Positions 16,884-25,339 of a stretch of DNA of 64,000 nucleotides are shown piece after piece; positions within the stretch are counted from its first letter, which is position 1; each line of letters starts with the position of its first letter. This DNA is from Flavobacterium cupreum (GTDB lineage: Bacteria; Bacteroidota; Bacteroidia; Flavobacteriales; Flavobacteriaceae). Made by a program: the position numbers and the translations under genes. The stretch covers positions 1 through 64,000 of the forward strand of contig NZ_QWDM01000012.1 of the NCBI RefSeq assembly GCF_003996965.1, in the 5' to 3' direction. The notes under the pieces were generated by a model. The model was not told the DNA's origin and did not search any database. It saw nothing but the letters and a program-made list of their open reading frames with translations.

Positions 16884-17765
16884 TTACTTATTCTTTTTCG
16901 CTTTTATCATCATTTCAAGCTGATCCCAAAGTTCTTCGGGAATTGCTTCGAGTAAATTGAATTGTCCTGCACCTTTAAGCCATTCACCACCGTCAATTGT
17001 GATGACATCACCGTTTACATAAGCAGAAAAATCAGAAACCAGGTAAGCAGCCAGATTGGCCAGTTCCTGATGATCGCCGACACGTTTCAATGGCACTTTT
17101 TTGGCCATATCGAATTTTTCGGCTAAATCTCCGGGTAACAATCTGTCCCAGGCACCTTTTGTCGGGAACGGTCCCGGAGCAATAGCGTTAGAACGGATTC
17201 CGTACTTGGCCCATTCTACGGCAAGACTTCTTGTCATGGCTAAAACTCCTGCTTTTGCAGTGGCACTTGGTACTACGTAGGCAGAACCTGTCCAGGCATA
17301 AGTGGTCACGATATTCAGAATGGTAGCTGATGTCTGTTTGGTGTCAATCCAGTGTTTACCAAAAGCGAGTGTACAGTTTTTGGAACCTTTTAGTACGATA
17401 TCTATAACAGTATCAAATGCATTTGCAGATAATCGCTCTGTTGGGGAAATGAAATTTCCGGCCGCATTGTTCAAAAGTACATCTACTTTGCCAAAAGCTT
17501 TCAAAACTTCCTGAAGCATATTTTCTACTTCTTCATAATGACGGACGTCACACTGAACCGGTAAACATTTTCCGCCAGTTTCGCTTTCAAGCTCTGTTGC
17601 AGTAGTTTTGAGCTTCTCTAAATCTCTCGAAGTAATTGCTACCTGAGCTCCTAGTTCAAGGAAATATTTAGTCATTGCTTTTCCTAAACCACTTCCGCCG
17701 CCTGTAACTACAATGACTTTACCCTTTAAAGCGTCATCTCTTAACATTTTATCTGTATAGCTCAT
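16884..17765 (-). CDS. 2,4-dienoyl-CoA reductase-like SDR
   Basis: Short-chain dehydrogenase, 293 residues. The NADP site is VTGGGSGLGKAMTKYF near residue 20, followed by NNAAGNFISP. The active-site region TTYAWTGSAYVVPSATAKAG and the following SLAVEWAKYGIRSNAIAPGP are very close in pattern to mitochondrial DECR1-type 2,4-dienoyl-CoA reductases, where the usual YxxxK signature is rearranged. The likely role is removing double bonds during beta-oxidation of unsaturated fatty acids. It lies downstream of an aminotransferase gene; co-transcription is possible (78-base gap) but the functions are unrelated. Confidence 0.82.
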   Translation of the reverse strand: MSYTDKMLRDDALKGKVIVVTGGGSGLGKAMTKYFLELGAQVAITSRDLEKLKTTATELESETGGKCLPVQCDVRHYEEVENMLQEVLKAFGKVDVLLNNAAGNFISPTERLSANAFDTVIDIVLKGSKNCTLAFGKHWIDTKQTSATILNIVTTYAWTGSAYVVPSATAKAGVLAMTRSLAVEWAKYGIRSNAIAPGPFPTKGAWDRLLPGDLAEKFDMAKKVPLKRVGDHQELANLAAYLVSDFSAYVNGDVITIDGGEWLKGAGQFNLLEAIPEELWDQLEMMIKAKKNK

Positions 17766-17843
17766 ATTTTTTTTCTTTTTATTACAATATTAAATAAATA
17801 AATAGGATGCACGCATAATAATGTTATAAAATTTTGATAAACT

Positions 17844-18971
17844 TTATATATTACCTAATTTTTTTGCAGCAGATTCCAAGGTAAAATCGTCTTTGGCAAA
17901 GCAAAAACGGATTAATTTCTGATCTTTATGGTCGGAGTAAAAAGTTGAAATCGGAATCGCAGCAACCCCATGATCGGTGATTAGATTTTTACAAAATGTC
18001 ACATCGTCCTCATTTGAAATGTTGGCATAAGAGGCTACCTGAAAATAAGTTCCTTCACATGGTTTCAATTCAAAGCGGCTGTTTTGTAGCAGTTTTTGAA
18101 AATAATCCCTTTTTTCCTGATAGAATTTTCCAAGCAGGTTTACATCAACAACTTCTAAATACTGGCTGATGGCAGCCTGAGAAATACTGTTGACACTAAA
18201 AACCAAAAACTGATGCACCTTTTTAATTTCTTTCATCAGGTATTCAGGCGCAATGGTGTAACCAATTTTCCAGCCTGTAATGTGAAATGACTTCCCGAAA
18301 GAGGAAACCATAATACAGCGATCTAAAAGAAAATCTTTGCTATGTGCTGAAATGTGTTTTTCTTCGAAAGTAATGTATTCGTAAACTTCATCCGATAAAA
18401 CGAGGATCTCCGGATATTTGGAAAGTATTCTTTCGAATTCTGTAAAATCAGCTGCCGTTAAAATTTTTCCTGTCGGATTGTGCGGATTATTGATGATAAT
18501 CATCTTTGTTTTTGGGGAGCAGGCTTTTTCAATCGTTTCCCAATTGGGCGTATAATTATCGTTTAAAGCTACACGAACCGGTTTTGCATTACAAAGAAGT
18601 ACCGGAGATTCGTAGGAATCGTAACTAGGATCCAGAATAAGAACTTCATCACCGCTTTTTACCAAAGCTAAAATTGAAGTAAAAATTCCCTGTGTTGCGC
18701 CCGCCGTAACTAAAAGTTCTGAATCAGGATTGATGGTTCTGTTGTAAGAACTCTGAATTAACTTCGCAATCTCTTGCATCAATGGCGGATAACCGGCCAT
18801 TGGTGTATATTGATGTACATTTTCTTTGGTCAACCGGGCCAAAATATCGGTCAGTCTTTCGTCAACAGGAAAATTAGGAAATCCCTGCGAAAGATTGATG
18901 GCATTGTATTCGGCAGCCATTTTTGACATGACCGTAAAGATGCTGGTCGTTACATTTGGAAGTTTACTCAT
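17844..18971 (-). CDS. Methionine aminotransferase-like PLP enzyme (YbdL type)
   Basis: Class I/II aminotransferase, 375 residues. Its N-terminus (NLSQGFPNFP) is characteristic of the YbdL/kynurenine aminotransferase group. The PLP-binding Lys lies in SSFGKSFHITGWKIGY, the cofactor-ring Asn/Asp in NNPHNPTG and LSDEVYEYI, and the C-terminal Arg in KLIRFCFAKDD. The preferred substrate in that group is often methionine or aromatic amino acids with keto acids; the exact specificity is inferred. It probably heads a transcript with the SDR gene. Confidence 0.85.
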   Translation of the reverse strand: MSKLPNVTTSIFTVMSKMAAEYNAINLSQGFPNFPVDERLTDILARLTKENVHQYTPMAGYPPLMQEIAKLIQSSYNRTINPDSELLVTAGATQGIFTSILALVKSGDEVLILDPSYDSYESPVLLCNAKPVRVALNDNYTPNWETIEKACSPKTKMIIINNPHNPTGKILTAADFTEFERILSKYPEILVLSDEVYEYITFEEKHISAHSKDFLLDRCIMVSSFGKSFHITGWKIGYTIAPEYLMKEIKKVHQFLVFSVNSISQAAISQYLEVVDVNLLGKFYQEKRDYFQKLLQNSRFELKPCEGTYFQVASYANISNEDDVTFCKNLITDHGVAAIPISTFYSDHKDQKLIRFCFAKDDFTLESAAKKLGNI

Positions 18972-19019
18972 GGGAAAGTTTGTTGTTTAAAAACTTGGTG
19001 AGTGCAATAGGAGAGCGTA

Positions 19020-19445
19020 TTACCTGATCGTGATAAAGCCGCCATTTAAAGTTCGGACTTCTTTACCATGCTGTTTGCCGGGATTCCATTTTGGAGCTAA
19101 TTTTAAAACACGAATCGCTTCGTCTCCCGTATTGGAACCAAGATCCCTTAGTATCTTTATATCACTTAAAGAACCGTCTTTTTCGATAATAAAAGTAAAA
19201 TGGATTTTTCCTTTTACTATTGGTTTGTCGGCGGGTTTTATAAAATTCTTTTCCAGAAAATTGGTAAACTCAGTACTGCCCCCCGGAAATTCCGGCTTTG
19301 CGTCTATTCCGTTAATAGCATAGATGAGATTTTCATTAGCTATAGTGTTTGTTGGTGCTACAGCAGGTTTTCCGCGATCTTTTCCAGTTTGTGAAAATGT
19401 AAACTGCGCAAAACAAATCAAAATCAGGAATAGAAACTTTTTCAT
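19020..19445 (-). CDS. Secreted TonB C-terminal-domain protein
   Basis: 141 residues from the ATG at 19445, chosen because it begins a good signal peptide (KKFLFLILICFAQFTFSQ). The remainder is a single TonB C-domain (IDAKPEFPGGSTEFTNFLEK, VKGKIHFTFIIEKDGSLSDI, APKWNPGKQHGKEVR). No Pro-rich linker is present and the hydrophobic N-terminus looks cleavable, so this is probably a soluble periplasmic domain rather than a membrane-anchored energy transducer. Related domains are common in Bacteroidota; the role is unknown. Confidence 0.8.
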   Translation of the reverse strand: MKKFLFLILICFAQFTFSQTGKDRGKPAVAPTNTIANENLIYAINGIDAKPEFPGGSTEFTNFLEKNFIKPADKPIVKGKIHFTFIIEKDGSLSDIKILRDLGSNTGDEAIRVLKLAPKWNPGKQHGKEVRTLNGGFITIR

Positions 19446-19467
19446 TATAAATGGTTTTAAAGTTAGT

Positions 19468-20181
19468 TTACATTTTATGAATGATAAATATAGTTGGTCT
19501 GTTGTGCAAATCAACTTTGATTTTCTTCCAGTCCGAAATACGCATCGTTTTGATGAATTCGGTTGGTAAGGTGATGTCGGTAGCGATACAAAGATGTGTG
19601 GCAGGATTTAGAATCTGCAAAATATCTTCGACCAATTTGTTGTTTCGGTAGGGGGTTTCAATAAAAAGCTGGGATTGGTTTTTATCCTGGGATAACTTTT
19701 CAAAATACTTTAACGCCGATTTTTTCTCGTCTTTGTCAATAGGCAAATACCCATTGAATGTAAAACTCTGCCCGTTCATTCCGGAAGCCATCATGGCCAG
19801 CAAAATGGAAGAAGGACCAACCAGCGGAATGACCTGAATTCCTTTTTCATGAGCAAGCTTAACGATTACTGCTCCGGGATCTGCCACTCCGGGACATCCG
19901 GCTTCACTCATTAAACCCATGTTTTTTCCTTCTAACAATGGTTTTATGAACTCTAAATGTTCACTTGGTTCAGTTCGTTTGTTAAGGGTAAAAAGAACAA
20001 GTTCCGATTGCTTCTTTTCTGGATATACTGCTTTTATGGATTTTCGGGCCGTTTTGTCGTTTTCAACAATATAATAATCTATAAGTTCGATACTTCTTTT
20101 TACAGTTTGCGGCAAAACATCCATCGGATCGCTTTCGCCCATTGTGGTTGGAATTAAATATAATTTTCCTGGAAGTTTCAT
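19468..20181 (-). CDS. RsmI-like tetrapyrrole-methylase-family SAM methyltransferase
   Basis: 237 residues of the family that includes RsmI, which 2'-O-methylates C1402 of 16S rRNA. Motifs are GKLYLIPTTMGESDP at the start, SEAGCPGVADPG (residues about 93-104), VPLVGPSSILLAMMASG-like segment, FNGYLP, and FIETPYRN. The start lacks the usual GTLYLVATPIGN form, which suggests the shorter Bacteroidota paralogue rather than RsmI itself. It lies 88 bases downstream of the phosphatase gene on the same strand. Confidence 0.8.
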   Translation of the reverse strand: MKLPGKLYLIPTTMGESDPMDVLPQTVKRSIELIDYYIVENDKTARKSIKAVYPEKKQSELVLFTLNKRTEPSEHLEFIKPLLEGKNMGLMSEAGCPGVADPGAVIVKLAHEKGIQVIPLVGPSSILLAMMASGMNGQSFTFNGYLPIDKDEKKSALKYFEKLSQDKNQSQLFIETPYRNNKLVEDILQILNPATHLCIATDITLPTEFIKTMRISDWKKIKVDLHNRPTIFIIHKM

Positions 20182-20269
20182 GTGCGTTTTTTTAAGTGAT
20201 AAAACGGATTTTGTAAAAGTAGGAATTTCTTTCCACGATTTCTTTAAAAGAAAAAATGAAAAGAATGAA

Positions 20270-20737
20270 TTAAGGATGGGCTTTGATTAGTTTTTCAGAA
20301 ATGATTTCGGCTACTTCATCTAACATCTGGTATACATTATCAAAACCATGTGCTGCTCCAAAATACGGATCCGGTACATCTACATTTTCGTCCGGAAATA
20401 ATTCGTTTAAAATAAGGTGGACTTTATTTTTGTGCTCGGGAGTTTTAGCCAGATGGATCACATCGCGGTAATTTGAATTATCCATAACATAGATATAATC
20501 AAATTCGTCGAAATCAGAAGTTTTAAACTGTCTTCCTTTTTGGTTGTGAATGCATAAGCCGTTTTTCTGAGCCACTTCAATCGAACGTTTGTCGGGAGCA
20601 TGACCGATATGCCAGGATCCTGTTCCGGCTGAATCAACAATAAATTTATCCTGAGGTAATTTTGATGCTAAAATACCTTCGGCTAAAGGTGACCTGCAAA
20701 TATTCCCCAAACAAACCATTAAAATTTTTACTGGCAT
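20270..20737 (-). CDS. Low-molecular-weight protein-tyrosine phosphatase
   Basis: 155 residues. The signature C(X)5R loop is VCLGNICRSP with nucleophile Cys 9 and Arg 15, and the general acid Asp is in VPDPYFG near residue 126. SAGTGSWHIG is the conserved segment of the family. It starts 9 bases after dnaA on the same strand and is likely transcribed with it. Its substrate, phosphotyrosine protein or small phosphoester, is not shown by sequence. Confidence 0.93.
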   Translation of the reverse strand: MPVKILMVCLGNICRSPLAEGILASKLPQDKFIVDSAGTGSWHIGHAPDKRSIEVAQKNGLCIHNQKGRQFKTSDFDEFDYIYVMDNSNYRDVIHLAKTPEHKNKVHLILNELFPDENVDVPDPYFGAAHGFDNVYQMLDEVAEIISEKLIKAHP

Positions 20738-20746
20738 GACTCGCGT

Positions 20747-22174
20747 TTATAGCGTTAGTTTTTTGTTGATGTCTTCGACAAATTTTTTGAATTGTTTGTC
20801 TGTGGAAACTAAATTGTCAACTGTCTTACAAGCATGTAATACAGTAGCGTGATCACGGTCTCCAATTTGTGAACCAATGTTTGCCAAAGAAGCTTTAGTA
20901 AATTTCTTTGCAAAAAACATCGCCAGTTGCCTTGCCTGAACAACGTGTCTTTTTCTGGTTTTTGACTGAAGTGTTTCGATATCCAGCTGAAAATAATCGG
21001 ATACAATTTTTTGGATATAATCGATAGAGATTTCTCTCTTTACATTTTTAACAAATTTCTCTACAACGCTTTTGGCCAGCTCAATTGTAACTTCTTTTTT
21101 GTTGAAAGAAGATTGTGCAATTAACGAAATAATAGCACCTTCCAGTTCTCTGACGTTGGTTTTGATATTACGGGCAACATATTCTATAATGTCTTCCGGC
21201 ATATCTACACCATCTCGGTACAGAATGTTTTTCAGGATCGAAATACGCGTTTCGTAATCCGGCTGATGCAATTCGGCAGATAATCCCCATTTGAAACGGG
21301 ACAATAAACGCTGCTCAATATCCTGCATATCAACAGGAGCTTTGTCAGAAGTTAGGATTACCTGTTTTCCGTTTTGATGTAAATAATTGAAAATATGAAA
21401 GAAAACGTCCTGAGTTCCCGATTTTCCGGATAAAAACTGAACATCATCAATGATCAAAACATCGATCAACTGATAAAAGTGAATGAAATCATTACGATTA
21501 TTCTTTTTTACCGAGTCAATATATTGTTGTGTGAAAATTTCGGCAGAAATATATAAAACCGTTTTTTCAGGGTATTTGTCTTTTACTTCAACACCTATTG
21601 CATGTGCAAGGTGTGTTTTTCCCAAACCAACTCCGCCAAAAATTAATAAGGGGTTAAAGGATGTTCCTCCGGGTTTGTTGGCTACTGCCATACCCGCAGA
21701 ACGGGCCAGACGGTTGGAATCTCCTTCAAGGAAATTGTCAAAACTATAGTTCGCATTTAACTGGGACTCAATTTTTAAATTTCTGATTCCGGGAATTACA
21801 AACGGATTTTTAAGTTCCGGATTTAGGTTTTTAAACGGAGCATCAACCTCTTGCGGTTTCATCGGCACTCTGTTGGCACTTGGCAGCTGTTCAGTAAACG
21901 GCTGTTTATTACCATAAGTGTTTTCCATTTTGATTTTATAGAGTAACTTTGCGTTTTTTCCCAGTTCTTTGGTAAGCGCAACTTTCAATAATTTAACGTA
22001 GTGTTCTTCTAACCATTCGTAGAAAAATTTACTTGGTACTTGAATATATAACGCGTTGTCGGTTAGCTCAACTGATTTGATTGGTTCGAACCAGGTTTTG
22101 TATGCCTGGTCTTGAATATTGTCTTTTATAAAGGACAAACAGTTTTCCCATACCGATTGAGCAGTTTTAGTCAT
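20747..22174 (-). CDS. dnaA: Chromosomal replication initiator DnaA
   Basis: 475 residues, all four domains. Domain I is about residues 1-90. A linker follows. The AAA+ core has Walker A GGVGLGKTH, Walker B VLIIDDVQF and sensor TSDKAP. Domain IV binds DnaA boxes (GDRDHATVLHACKTV near the C-terminus). I found no cluster of TTATCCACA-type boxes on either side, so the origin is not obviously here. A near-perfect palindrome lies about 60-80 bases upstream. The phosphatase gene follows closely. Confidence 0.97.
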   Translation of the reverse strand: MTKTAQSVWENCLSFIKDNIQDQAYKTWFEPIKSVELTDNALYIQVPSKFFYEWLEEHYVKLLKVALTKELGKNAKLLYKIKMENTYGNKQPFTEQLPSANRVPMKPQEVDAPFKNLNPELKNPFVIPGIRNLKIESQLNANYSFDNFLEGDSNRLARSAGMAVANKPGGTSFNPLLIFGGVGLGKTHLAHAIGVEVKDKYPEKTVLYISAEIFTQQYIDSVKKNNRNDFIHFYQLIDVLIIDDVQFLSGKSGTQDVFFHIFNYLHQNGKQVILTSDKAPVDMQDIEQRLLSRFKWGLSAELHQPDYETRISILKNILYRDGVDMPEDIIEYVARNIKTNVRELEGAIISLIAQSSFNKKEVTIELAKSVVEKFVKNVKREISIDYIQKIVSDYFQLDIETLQSKTRKRHVVQARQLAMFFAKKFTKASLANIGSQIGDRDHATVLHACKTVDNLVSTDKQFKKFVEDINKKLTL

Positions 22175-22232
22175 AGATTCAAATAAATTTTTTATTATTG
22201 ATAAAGATTCTCCTAATAAAAATGGAGCGATT

Positions 22233-22253
22233 TTATTCCGAATTTCGGGATAA
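22233..22253. promoter_or_regulatory. Palindrome upstream of dnaA
   Basis: TTATTCCGAA and TTCGGGATAA face each other around one base, with a single mismatch. Position in the divergent dnaA/thioesterase gap makes it a candidate operator for either gene. The bound protein is unknown. Confidence 0.45.
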
Positions 22254-22360
22254 CAAATATGTGAACAAATTTCTGTAAAAAAAAATAATTTGGGCTCTAA
22301 TTTTATAAAAAAATGTTGTAAGGAGACTTTTAAAAACTAATTTTTTTTAATATATAAATA

Positions 22361-22765
22361 ATGAAAAATCATCAAACTCAAGTGCGGGTTCGTTACTCTG
22401 AAACAGACCAAATGGGAGTTGTATATCACGGAAATTATGTTCCTTATTTTGAGATAGGACGCGTGGAATGGCTTAGAGATAAAGGGATTTCCTATAAAAG
22501 CATGGAAGAAAGCGGAATTGGATTGCCGATTGTTTCAATGCAGATTAATTACAAAAAATCGGCACGTTATGATGAACTGTTAACGATTCATACGACTTTC
22601 AAAAGTCAATCTTCCGTCAAGATCGAATTCGACTGCGAGATCTATAATGAAGCAAACGAGTTATTAACAACTGCGGTGTTTATTTTAGTATTTATTTCGT
22701 TAAAATCAGGTCGCCCGACTGCCCCTCCGGATTATATTTTGGAGTTGTTTAAAACCTTGTTATAA
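22361..22765 (+). CDS. Hot-dog acyl-CoA thioesterase (YbgC/4-HBT type)
   Basis: 134 residues, a single hot-dog domain. VRYSETDQMGVVYHGNYVPYFE carries the catalytic Asp and the conserved YHGNY, and RVEWLRDKGISY follows, as in the YbgC/4-hydroxybenzoyl-CoA thioesterase group. It would hydrolyse acyl-CoA in the cytoplasm; chain-length preference cannot be read. It diverges from dnaA. Its transcript probably ends at a hairpin that lies inside the antisense 3' end of the next gene. Confidence 0.88.
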   Translation: MKNHQTQVRVRYSETDQMGVVYHGNYVPYFEIGRVEWLRDKGISYKSMEESGIGLPIVSMQINYKKSARYDELLTIHTTFKSQSSVKIEFDCEIYNEANELLTTAVFILVFISLKSGRPTAPPDYILELFKTLL

Positions 22766-22796
22766 TTGTTAAAAAGGCACTGGATTTTCTATTAAT

Positions 22797-23429
22797 TTAG
22801 ATAAATTTGATGTCAATTTCAAACATTAAATCAAAAATGCTGAATACTGTTTCAGCATTTTTTTTTCGTGTTTTTATCACGATTTTGCCAATTGGCATTC
22901 CCGAATTTTCATCCATTTCCATTTCCTGAGAAACGATATCCAGCTTTTTCTCTTTGATCACGCGCATCACTTTATTCATGTTTTTATAGTCAAAAGAGAT
23001 TAAAAACGGAACATCGATTGTTTTTTCGACTAGCTCACAGACTTCAAGCGTCATTTGTGCCGTGGTTTTGTAGGCGGCAATTAATCCGCCCACACCCAAT
23101 TTTACACCGCCAAAAACACGAACCACTACAACAAGGGCATTAGTCAAGCCAAAAGACTGTATCTGACCGTAGATCGGGGCGCCGGCTGTATTACCTGGTT
23201 CGCCATCATCATTGGCACGATAAGAGAGGTTTGGAGCTATACCCAGTTGATACGCATAACAAAAATGTACGGCGTGCGGATGTTGTTTTTTTAAGATTTC
23301 AATAATGGGTTTTACTTCGTCTTCGGTTTCTATAGGAAAAGCGTAGCCAAAGAATTTACTTCCTTTTTCCTTAAATAAGGTTTCTTCTGACTCAAAAGCA
23401 ATGGTTTGAAAAGTGTCGTTGTATTCCAA
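22797..23429 (-). CDS. YigZ/IMPACT family protein
   Basis: 210 residues. The N-terminal Impact domain is recognised by SKFFGYAFPI, HPHAVHFCYAYQLG and the hallmark RANDDGEPGNTAGAPI, followed by VVVRVFGGVKLGVGGLIAAY. The last 70 residues are the ferredoxin-like second domain. Family members interact with translation-related factors in eukaryotes; the bacterial role is unsettled. The 3' end of this gene holds a plus-strand terminator hairpin that forces the codons near Lys-Lys-Asn-Ala-Glu-Thr-Val. Confidence 0.9.
   Translation of the reverse strand: MEYNDTFQTIAFESEETLFKEKGSKFFGYAFPIETEDEVKPIIEILKKQHPHAVHFCYAYQLGIAPNLSYRANDDGEPGNTAGAPIYGQIQSFGLTNALVVVVRVFGGVKLGVGGLIAAYKTTAQMTLEVCELVEKTIDVPFLISFDYKNMNKVMRVIKEKKLDIVSQEMEMDENSGMPIGKIVIKTRKKNAETVFSIFDLMFEIDIKFI
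22835..22866 (+). terminator. Intrinsic terminator inside the antisense yigZ 3' end
   Basis: AAATGCTGAA (22835-22844) pairs with TTCAGCATTT (22851-22860), followed by a run of T on the plus strand. It lies 70 bases after the thioesterase stop and wholly inside the convergent YigZ coding region. Confidence 0.7.
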
Positions 23430-23495
23430 AAGTAAATTTTCTTAATTATATTGAATAGTTGCCCGACTATTTAGCGTCAGAAACATCTAAAGTTT

Positions 23496-23590
23496 TTTTT
23501 GCCACAGATTAAAAGATTCACACAGATTATTGCTAAACAAATTGAAAGAAGAAAAATAAATCCTTTTAATCTTTTAATCTGTGGCAAAAA
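23496..23590. repeat. 23-bp inverted repeat (GCCACAGATTAAAAG type)
   Basis: Arms 23496-23518 and 23568-23590 are exact reverse complements, beginning TTTTTGCCACAGATT, with a 49-base interior. It fills the gap between the HAD and YigZ genes. Half-like traces (TTTGCCACTGATC) occur near 29790. Confidence 0.75.
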
Positions 23591-23600
23591 TAAAGAATAA

Positions 23601-24203
23601 CTATAATATTTTTTTATCAAACAAATCCACAACATCTTCTTTTCCTACCTGTAAATTCCATACGTGGAAGCCCAATGCGGAGGCAGAATCCGTGTTTTCT
23701 TTTTTATCATCTACAAATAAAGTTCGTTTTGGGGATAACTCATGTTTGTTGATTAAATATTGAAAGGCATCAGCATTTGGTTTTCGTTTTCCAATTTCAA
23801 ATGAAAAATACACTTTTTCGAAACACTGGTAAAAATCGCTGTAAAAAGAAATGCCGCTTTTATTTTCGAAAGTCTCAATATGAATAGAATCCGTATTGCT
23901 CAATAAAAACAACCTGTATTTTTTGGAAAGCATTTGCAGGAATTCTAATCGGTACAATGGAAAATCGGCCAAAACGGCGTTCCATGCTTTTAGGATCTCT
24001 TCCTTTGAAGCATTCGGAAGTTCTTTTTGAAAACCTTCAATAAATTCATCATGCGAAATGTCACCGGTTTCAAATAAAAGATTCAGACGGTCCAGTTCAG
24101 CATTCCATTCGGTCAGGCCTAATTGCTGCAATCCTGAAATGGTAGCCTGTTTGTCTAAATTGATAAAAATATCACCAAAGTCAAAAATTATAGTATCAAT
24201 CAT
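23601..24203 (-). CDS. HAD superfamily hydrolase, subfamily IA
   Basis: 200 residues. Motif I is IFDFGDIF, with the nucleophile Asp and the DFG variant common in this subgroup. Motif II is LLSNTDS, motif III Lys in GKRKPNADAF, and motif IV LFVDDKKENTDSA. A helical cap lies at about residues 20-90. The substrate is unknown; a phosphatase on a small metabolite is likely. It overlaps the 3' end of ribD by 8 bases, so the two are translated from one message. A role in riboflavin-precursor dephosphorylation is possible but only from position. Confidence 0.85.
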   Translation of the reverse strand: MIDTIIFDFGDIFINLDKQATISGLQQLGLTEWNAELDRLNLLFETGDISHDEFIEGFQKELPNASKEEILKAWNAVLADFPLYRLEFLQMLSKKYRLFLLSNTDSIHIETFENKSGISFYSDFYQCFEKVYFSFEIGKRKPNADAFQYLINKHELSPKRTLFVDDKKENTDSASALGFHVWNLQVGKEDVVDLFDKKIL

Positions 24204-25245
24204 GATTTCTAATTCGTGTTAGTTCGTCGTTTTCAATATTGATTTTGCCTGATATTTTCCCGGATAAAAAGGGAGCTTTCGTTCCTTTTCCAAATAAACT
24301 TTTTCCTTTAAAGATTCTCGCTTCGTCCCAAATATCCTCATCTATAAAAGTCTGCAGGGTTCTTAAACCTCCTTCAATCAGTACAGACTGAATTTGATTT
24401 CGATATAAAACGTCAATAATTTGAGGAATGATATTCTGATTAAAATCAATTGCTTCAAAGGTAAGATTTTCTTTTTCGCTGGCAATTTCAGAATTTGTAA
24501 TTACAATCGTTTTAACACTGTTGTCAAAAATAAAACTGTCTTCGGGAATTCGGTTATTCTGATCCAAAATAATTCGAACCGGATTATTGCCGCTCCAGTC
24601 CCTAACGTTCAGTTTCGGATTGTCATCAATAATGGTTTGCGTTCCCGCCAAAATTGCCTGTTCCTCGCTTCTCCATTTGTGTACCAGTTGTCTGGAATAC
24701 GGGTTGGTAATCCAAACCGGTTTTCGGTCCTGATGTCCTGTTTTTTCAGGGGCTAAAAAGCCATCCTGACTTTCGGCCCATTTCAGGATAATATAAGGCC
24801 GTTTTTTTTGATGGTAGGTAAAAAAGCGTTTGTTGAGTTCGTTGCATTCCTGTTCGAGAACGCCAACGGTCACCTTCGCGCCGGCCTCGATAATTTTTTT
24901 TATTCCTCTTCCGGCCACTTTTTCATTGGGATCAACAGTTCCGACTACTACATTTGGGATTTGATGTTCAATAATTAAATCACAGCAGGGCGGTGTTTTT
25001 CCAAAATGGCTGCAGGGTTCCAGGCTCACATAAATAGTAGCCTTTTTTAATAACGATTTATCTTTCACAGACCGAATCGCGTTTACTTCTGCATGCGGTT
25101 CTCCGGCTTTTTTATGCCAGCCTTCACCAATAATCCGGTCTTCGTAAACAATTACACTTCCTACCATAGGGTTTGGATAGGTCGTTCCGAAGCCATTTCT
25201 GGCCAGCTCAATGCAGCGTTTTATGTATTTCTCTTCTGTATTCAC
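24196..25245 (-). CDS. ribD: Bifunctional riboflavin deaminase/reductase RibD
   Basis: 349 residues. The N-terminal deaminase has HAEVNAI and the zinc cysteines in PCSHFGKTPPCC. The C-terminal reductase begins near RPYIILKWAESQDG and contains EGGLRTLQTFID. It performs the second and third steps of riboflavin synthesis. The start is GTG at 25245; KYIKRCIELARNGFG follows at the expected distance. A perfect -7 element ends only 4 bases upstream of that GTG, which implies a leaderless or very short-leader message. The HAD gene overlaps its 3' end. Confidence 0.95.
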   Translation of the reverse strand: MNTEEKYIKRCIELARNGFGTTYPNPMVGSVIVYEDRIIGEGWHKKAGEPHAEVNAIRSVKDKSLLKKATIYVSLEPCSHFGKTPPCCDLIIEHQIPNVVVGTVDPNEKVAGRGIKKIIEAGAKVTVGVLEQECNELNKRFFTYHQKKRPYIILKWAESQDGFLAPEKTGHQDRKPVWITNPYSRQLVHKWRSEEQAILAGTQTIIDDNPKLNVRDWSGNNPVRIILDQNNRIPEDSFIFDNSVKTIVITNSEIASEKENLTFEAIDFNQNIIPQIIDVLYRNQIQSVLIEGGLRTLQTFIDEDIWDEARIFKGKSLFGKGTKAPFLSGKISGKINIENDELTRIRNHD

Positions 25246-25249
25246 CCTG

Positions 25250-25257
25250 CAAAAGTA
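25250..25257 (-). promoter_or_regulatory. -7 element immediately before ribD
   Basis: Minus-strand TACTTTTG matches TAnnTTTG and stands 4 bases from the GTG start. Paired back to back with the plus-strand element of the GNAT gene. Confidence 0.5.
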
Positions 25258-25308
25258 GTTATTTTTGAGTTTACCGTCCCGTTAAGAAAACTATCGGAAA
25301 ACTATTTT

Positions 25309-25316
25309 TACTTTTG
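25309..25316 (+). promoter_or_regulatory. -7 element for the GNAT gene
   Basis: TACTTTTG, 23 bases before the ATG at 25340. Confidence 0.5.
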
Positions 25317-25339
25317 TAGTTATAAGATGAATAAAGAAA

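Noticed and set aside
22175..22360. oriC next to dnaA
   Set aside because: No cluster of TTATCCACA-type boxes or AT-rich 13-mer-like unwinding element was found; only one palindrome.
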